DNA of 64,000 bases, from the NCBI GenBank assembly GCA_037975125.1, contig CM075850.1:68863890-68927889 (forward strand), written 5' to 3'. This DNA is from Latrodectus hesperus. Lineage: Eukaryota > Arthropoda > Arachnida > Araneae > Theridiidae. Below the pieces are notes generated by a model that did no database searches, was not told the DNA's origin, and was given only the letters and a program-made list of their open reading frames with translations. A program made the position numbers and the translations under genes. Of the stretch, positions 59,400-64,000 are shown piece after piece; positions within the stretch are counted from its first letter, which is position 1; the number at the start of each line of letters is the position of its first letter.

Positions 59400-62300
59400 T
59401 GGAATTCTATGGTTGAATATCGGACTTTTACTGTGAAAGCATTTCTAATTTTAAAAAAGAGAATTTATTTTCAAGATCATATGCCCAATATTGAGAATTA
59501 AATATTGATAATATTAAAATTTGAAAAATATGCAATTAGATTATCTATTTTCAACTTCATTTCATCAAATATAGTTCTACTGTCACCAAACACTTAAAAA
59601 CAAAAATTCAACCGTAAATTTATTTTCAAGGTCTGATATATACGATTCAATTAGTGTCTCTGTTTTAACTAATACTTCCTCATTGACATAGATCCATTAA
59701 GGAGAAATGTAAACTTTTCTCGCAATATATTTTTGTAAGCTACTTTTCATCCTACAGTAATATATAAAAATTGAATGCGGAATTTATCTTTGCCACTCAT
59801 ATATTTAAACTAGTATCACTTATATGCAACTTTTCTCCATAATTACTGCATTTGCTTGGATTATGTACCTTCTGTGTTATCAGACTCTATGTGAGCTTTT
59901 ATCCTATTTTCAAATATTTGGTAATCGATGATAGTGCAAAGAAAACACTTAATAAAATTATTCTACAGTTTGGTCATTGTCCTAATTTGAATATTCCTTA
60001 GTAATTTTATCGACAATTTCAATCTTTGAAAGTGAATCTTTCCTTCAATATTTCACGAAAAATCCTTTTCCAAACAATTATCTGAAGAATTAACATCCTA
60101 TGTTTAAATCACTGCTAATTTTTAAATAACATTGCGATCATTATATTCGCCAAAAATCTATTACATTCATATTTGAAAGCAATTAAATAGAAACAATCTT
60201 AAAAACATTAAATTTTAAAAAAATAGAGATTTTTAATTTTTGAAACTTGCTTATATATTCTTTTAATCAATCCACATAAAATACACTAGTTATCAAACCA
60301 AGTTGGGGATATCAGTTCATATTCCTACGATTGGATGGATTTCTCCAAATGGAAGAGTTTACTCGGACTTATTTTAAGCCAAATTATTAACATTGTTGAT
60401 GTAAATCTTTATTAATATCCAAAGCTCGATTCAACATGTATGTGCGTGTGTTGACACATAAAGCTTAAAACTAACATATTTATATTAAATACTGGTAAAT
60501 CATCTTTAAGAAAATTATGTTAAATTGCTTCTAATTAATTGACCACTTAGATGTAACAGATACGTCCAGCTCAATTATGTTTTAAAATTTTTAGGAAAAC
60601 TTTTAAAATATAATTGATTTTATATCTTTGTAAAAAATCATTAATTATTTGAGTAAACAAATGTGGGCCCACTGATACATTAACAAATAGAAAATATAAA
60701 CAAATTAAATCACTTACAACTGAATAAGTAGATATTAAATTGCTAGATATTATATACAGATACATTTATTCAAAAGAATAGAGGAGTTAGACGGGATGAT
60801 TTTTTATTAATGTAGCGTAAATATTTTTCCTTGTAATGAGATATTTTTGTGTCAGTGTATTTCAATAAATAGTTCCATCTGCACAATTTTACTCTTAGAT
60901 TTTTCCTTCATTCTTTATTCTATTACGTGTAAGCAATATTATTTTTCGTTTCTTAGTTGATGCTTTATCATAAGAATTAAAAATGAGTTACAGTTAAGAA
61001 AATGAATACTAAAATTTATTGATATATCGCTTGGCATTTGCTTTTGAAAAAGACTTGTCTATTTTAAATTTGATTTTGACAACGTAAAATTTTTGTTTTA
61101 TTCTTTAAATAATATGCTTAGAAAGAATAGATGATTTTTACAGTTGTTAGGGGTTAGAGGTGGGGACACCATCATTCGGTAACTTGTACGTTAGAAAAAG
61201 TCTTAAGCAAATCAAACATCTGTCAAAGAACTTGTATTCAATATTTCATGGATTTCTTCTTCTTTTGATGATCGATATATTGTAACCATCTCAGTGTGCC
61301 TTTTTAATTCTCTCCTTTTAACTTTTGAATCCATGTAGTAGTGCTGGAAATTATTTTTCTGGAATAGTTAAAATGCTGATTGTAATATGAATTGAATCAA
61401 TATATTCCTAGTTTTGGTAAAAATATTTGAAACGATAATAATTCTATTAGCTCCTATTCTGGGGGAAATAGCTATAAATAAAAAAATAAGGTTGTTTTCG
61501 ATATATTTTCAGAGCTTATAGGGGGTACACCAGTTGCCTTACTTCCGAAGTCCTTGCATTAATGAAACCAATGATATTTGGACAGATAATATAAATTGGT
61601 GCAGACTTTGCATAAATCGACTATAATTCCCAAATACAGAATGTTATGTTATGTTAATTGTTAAATCAATAAGACTAAAATTAAACTAGTATCATCAGTG
61701 AGTGTATCTCCGCAGAATACTTTTGAATGATTGTATCGCAAAGAAGTCTCAATTTGAACAAGAATCATTATATGTTTGATGATTCTCTGAATAGAACGAA
61801 TGACGCAAATTTAAGGGAAAAAATACTGAATATGATGAATAATTGTTACCTCAATGGTTAAATTTATGCTTCTTATTTTTATAAATGGTCAGTTAGTTTT
61901 ATGAACCACAATGTCTTTTGCTGATTATTAACTTCATGAAACACACCGAGGTCACATTATGGCTCTCGAAGGTGCATTAAATGAGTAGAAATATGAATTT
62001 TTACTGTAGCTATTAAAAGACATTCGTAACGTTACTATTGGAGACCTCAGAACATTCATGAAATTATGGGTGAAATTTTTCCTATGTTCATAATAAAGCT
62101 GAATCTTTTAAAACGGATACGCTGAGTTTTCATGTATAAGTATTTTATTTGTTTGTCGCTTAATGGTCATCTTTAGTACATGTGTGTAGGTTACTTAGAC
62201 TGAGATCAACAGTTTAAAGTGGATTCTGAACCACTACAATCATCAAAATGGGAATCGAAGCTACAAACGTATGTATGAGCGACCAGTGAACAGCGAGGAT

Positions 62301-62540
62301 GTGCATCGCAGTTTATAAGGTAGTGTAGTATACTTCAATTAGACTAATTCTCAGGAAGCTCACAATGTTAAAAAGGGCAAAATTATTTCTATCTACCCTG
62401 CTGGCCACCCAAATAGCAACACCAAGTAATACAGAAGATATCACGGCAAAATTTATTTTGTTGATAAAATGTTGACCACATATCAAAGGATTAAATTTAT
62501 AGACTTCTGTGAAGTGTGGTTCCTCTAATATCAGTAGAAA
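59400..62540. other. Intergenic DNA without recognised genes
   Basis: Slightly less AT-rich in places (61140-61600, 61930-62300), but no reading frame, repeat pair or element end could be supported. The part at 62313-62540 continues the open frame of the truncated Tc1 transposase without resembling it. Confidence 0.5.
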
Positions 62541-62544
62541 GAGT

Positions 62545-63105
62545 AAATGGTGCATAACGCACCTGTTCAGCATCCTCTCTCCATGGTGTCTCCAGACTCG
62601 AATGCGACCATCGTGGTGTTGCAGACAGAAGCGTGATTCGTCAGTAAAAATAATTTCATTCCATTCTGCCGTCCACATCCTTCTTTCATCGCACCATTGG
62701 TGGTGGAGATGTTTGTGGTTCTGCGTCAAGGGTAGACGAAGCAATGGACGTCTTGCGGACAGACCACTCTGCTGTAAACGGCATCGAATGGTATGCGCAG
62801 ACATTGGATGATGCACTACAGACTGAATGTGCAGTGTTATGTGGCTGAGCGATCTGTCACTGCCATGCGCACAATTTGCCTGTCACCACGTGAAGTGGTA
62901 CACTGAGTTGGATACGATCGAACACGTCGGTCTGTCGTACCTTCTGCATCCAACGATCACATTTTCGCATTATAGTTATTTGGTTTCGTCCAACACGACT
63001 ACCGATTTCCTTGAAAGATAATCCACGATCTCGGTAGGTTACTATCTTTCCTCTATCGAACTCGGATACTTGATCAAAAAATTATCGATGCTTTCTACAA
63101 GGCAT
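62545..63105 (-). pseudogene. Tc1 transposase, N-terminal half, broken
   Basis: ATG at 63105-63103. Recognisable parts are FDQVSEFDRGKIV and YRDRGLSFKEIGSRVGRNQ (paired-type helix-turn-helix), RGDRQIVRMAVTDRS, QQSGLSARRPLLRLPLT, then IIFTDESRFCLQHHDGRIRV with the first catalytic Asp, ending at NRCVMH. Defects are a stop shortly after the start, a frameshift near 62900 and stops near 62825. The rest of the catalytic domain, including the second and third acidic residues, is absent. The open frame continuing to 62313 is read-through into unrelated DNA. Confidence 0.85.
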
Positions 63106-63338
63106 AATAGATCTTTTTTTAATCTTAAATTACAAGAAATACACAATTGCCGAACTTGAAATCGTTGAAATCTCCAAGCCTTAAATAGCGCTTTGAAGTG
63201 GCGCCACAGGTGTGCGTGATGTGCGTCTGCGCTGAAATTTTAATCATTTGTATGTCTCCCCTCCGCTAATGCATGTTGTAAATTTCATGTCATTTGCATG
63301 ATTCTTTCAGGGTGTTGCATTTACGGTGGCCAGCAATG
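62545..63338 (-). mobile_element. Tc1-like transposon, 3'-truncated
   Basis: On the - strand the element starts near 63338 with GCTGGCCACCGTAAATGCAA (a TA follows at 63339-63340) and has a leader of about 230 bp before the transposase start. Homology stops abruptly near 62545, and no second terminal repeat was found, so the right part of the element is deleted. Confidence 0.75.
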
Positions 63339-63340
63339 TA

Positions 63341-64000
63341 GCTTGATGAAGCTCCATCGATAGCTCTGCTTTTCTATCGTCATGGTGCCGGATGTGATTT
63401 ATTATTCGATGTTAAAAGACAAATTTATCAAAAAGGGGGGGGCGATTTATCAAATTTTTAATAAGAACTCAGACTATCATAATTAAGCATCTTGCGTTTC
63501 ATACCAATTTTTTGAATAAATAAATTTACTTTTTTATTGCAAAAATAAGTATTTTAAAACTATTATGCAGCAACTTTTCAATTGCATATTATGTGTATCT
63601 AACCAAAATATCACACACATCTGAGCTAAACTCTGCCTTTTATTTCACTATTTATTTATTCACTTTATTTCCTTTTTATTGCTAATAGAAAATGCAAAGT
63701 TTTTTTCTTTATTATATATTAGCATCGTGATGTATTTTATTTATTTATTTAATTTTTTCTCTTTATGTATATATAAAGGAGAAATATTATGGAGTTAACT
63801 AGTAAAGAAATTGGACAAAAAATGAGATAAATCTTAAAAGAATTAAAAATATTTCGAGACAAGTGTACTAAAAATTGCATTTTAACTGAAAACTAAAACA
63901 ATTCTCAACCGATTTCAACTCATGAGAATCGATGATGCCATCGAAGTTACAGCATCCTGTTTGCTTTAAGTAACAGAAAAAGAATAGCCGTGTGTTTTGG
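63341..64000. other. Right-edge intergenic sequence
   Basis: AT-rich. No gene or element boundary recognised, apart from a G-run near 63436. Confidence 0.5.

Noticed and set aside
62509..62811. 100-codon + strand ORF
   Set aside because: Antisense shadow of the Tc1 transposase fragment.
1..64000. CRISPR arrays, bacterial operons, riboswitches
   Set aside because: The window is eukaryotic; the only regularly repeated sequences are microsatellites and small duplications.

Overview
The window is nuclear DNA from an animal. It is very AT-rich, its genes are split by long introns with GT/AG borders, and there is little coding sequence between large amounts of decayed transposon. The set of mobile elements (tRNA-derived SINEs, Tc1/mariner, hAT, a non-LTR element whose Gag-like ORF1 carries zinc knuckles, a Gypsy integrase scrap) and their family flavour suggest an arthropod, most likely an arachnid such as a spider. 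The organism call is inference; the gene calls rest on direct translation.

Three conserved host genes can be read exon by exon. (1) CEBPZ/NOC1 (MAK21 family, 60S ribosome assembly) is on the + strand. Thirteen exons lie between 1573 and 31918, giving 776 residues through the stop. The N-terminal exons lie left of the window. (2) PIGL, the GlcNAc-PI de-N-acetylase of GPI-anchor synthesis, is on the - strand. Seven exons run from 40316 down to 32239, and its 3' end converges on that of CEBPZ. One PIGL exon carries a one-base excess that breaks the frame just before the GVSGHSNH motif. (3) HGH1, the armadillo-like chaperone for eEF2 folding, is on the + strand. Five coding exons lie between 42344 and 50923, divergent from PIGL across about 2 kb. 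CEBPZ and HGH1 both serve translation (ribosome assembly and elongation factor folding); PIGL is unrelated in function.

Most remaining recognisable sequence is mobile DNA. CEBPZ introns hold two related SINEs (3092-3332, 7690-7947), a LINE ORF1 relic abutting a Gypsy integrase scrap (6180-7680), a mariner relic (9690-10600), a nearly complete hAT with perfect 8-bp target duplication (19960-22938), and a second LINE copy split by another hAT (26925-31130). PIGL holds a small non-autonomous hAT. HGH1 introns hold a SINE and a mariner-type relic. From 51 kb to the right edge I see no host gene: there is a fresh 167-bp tandem duplication, a repeat bounded by TA runs, a 2.9-kb element with ~112-bp terminal inverted repeats, a Tc1 element containing a SINE, and a truncated second Tc1. 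Several small perfect hairpins are unexplained.
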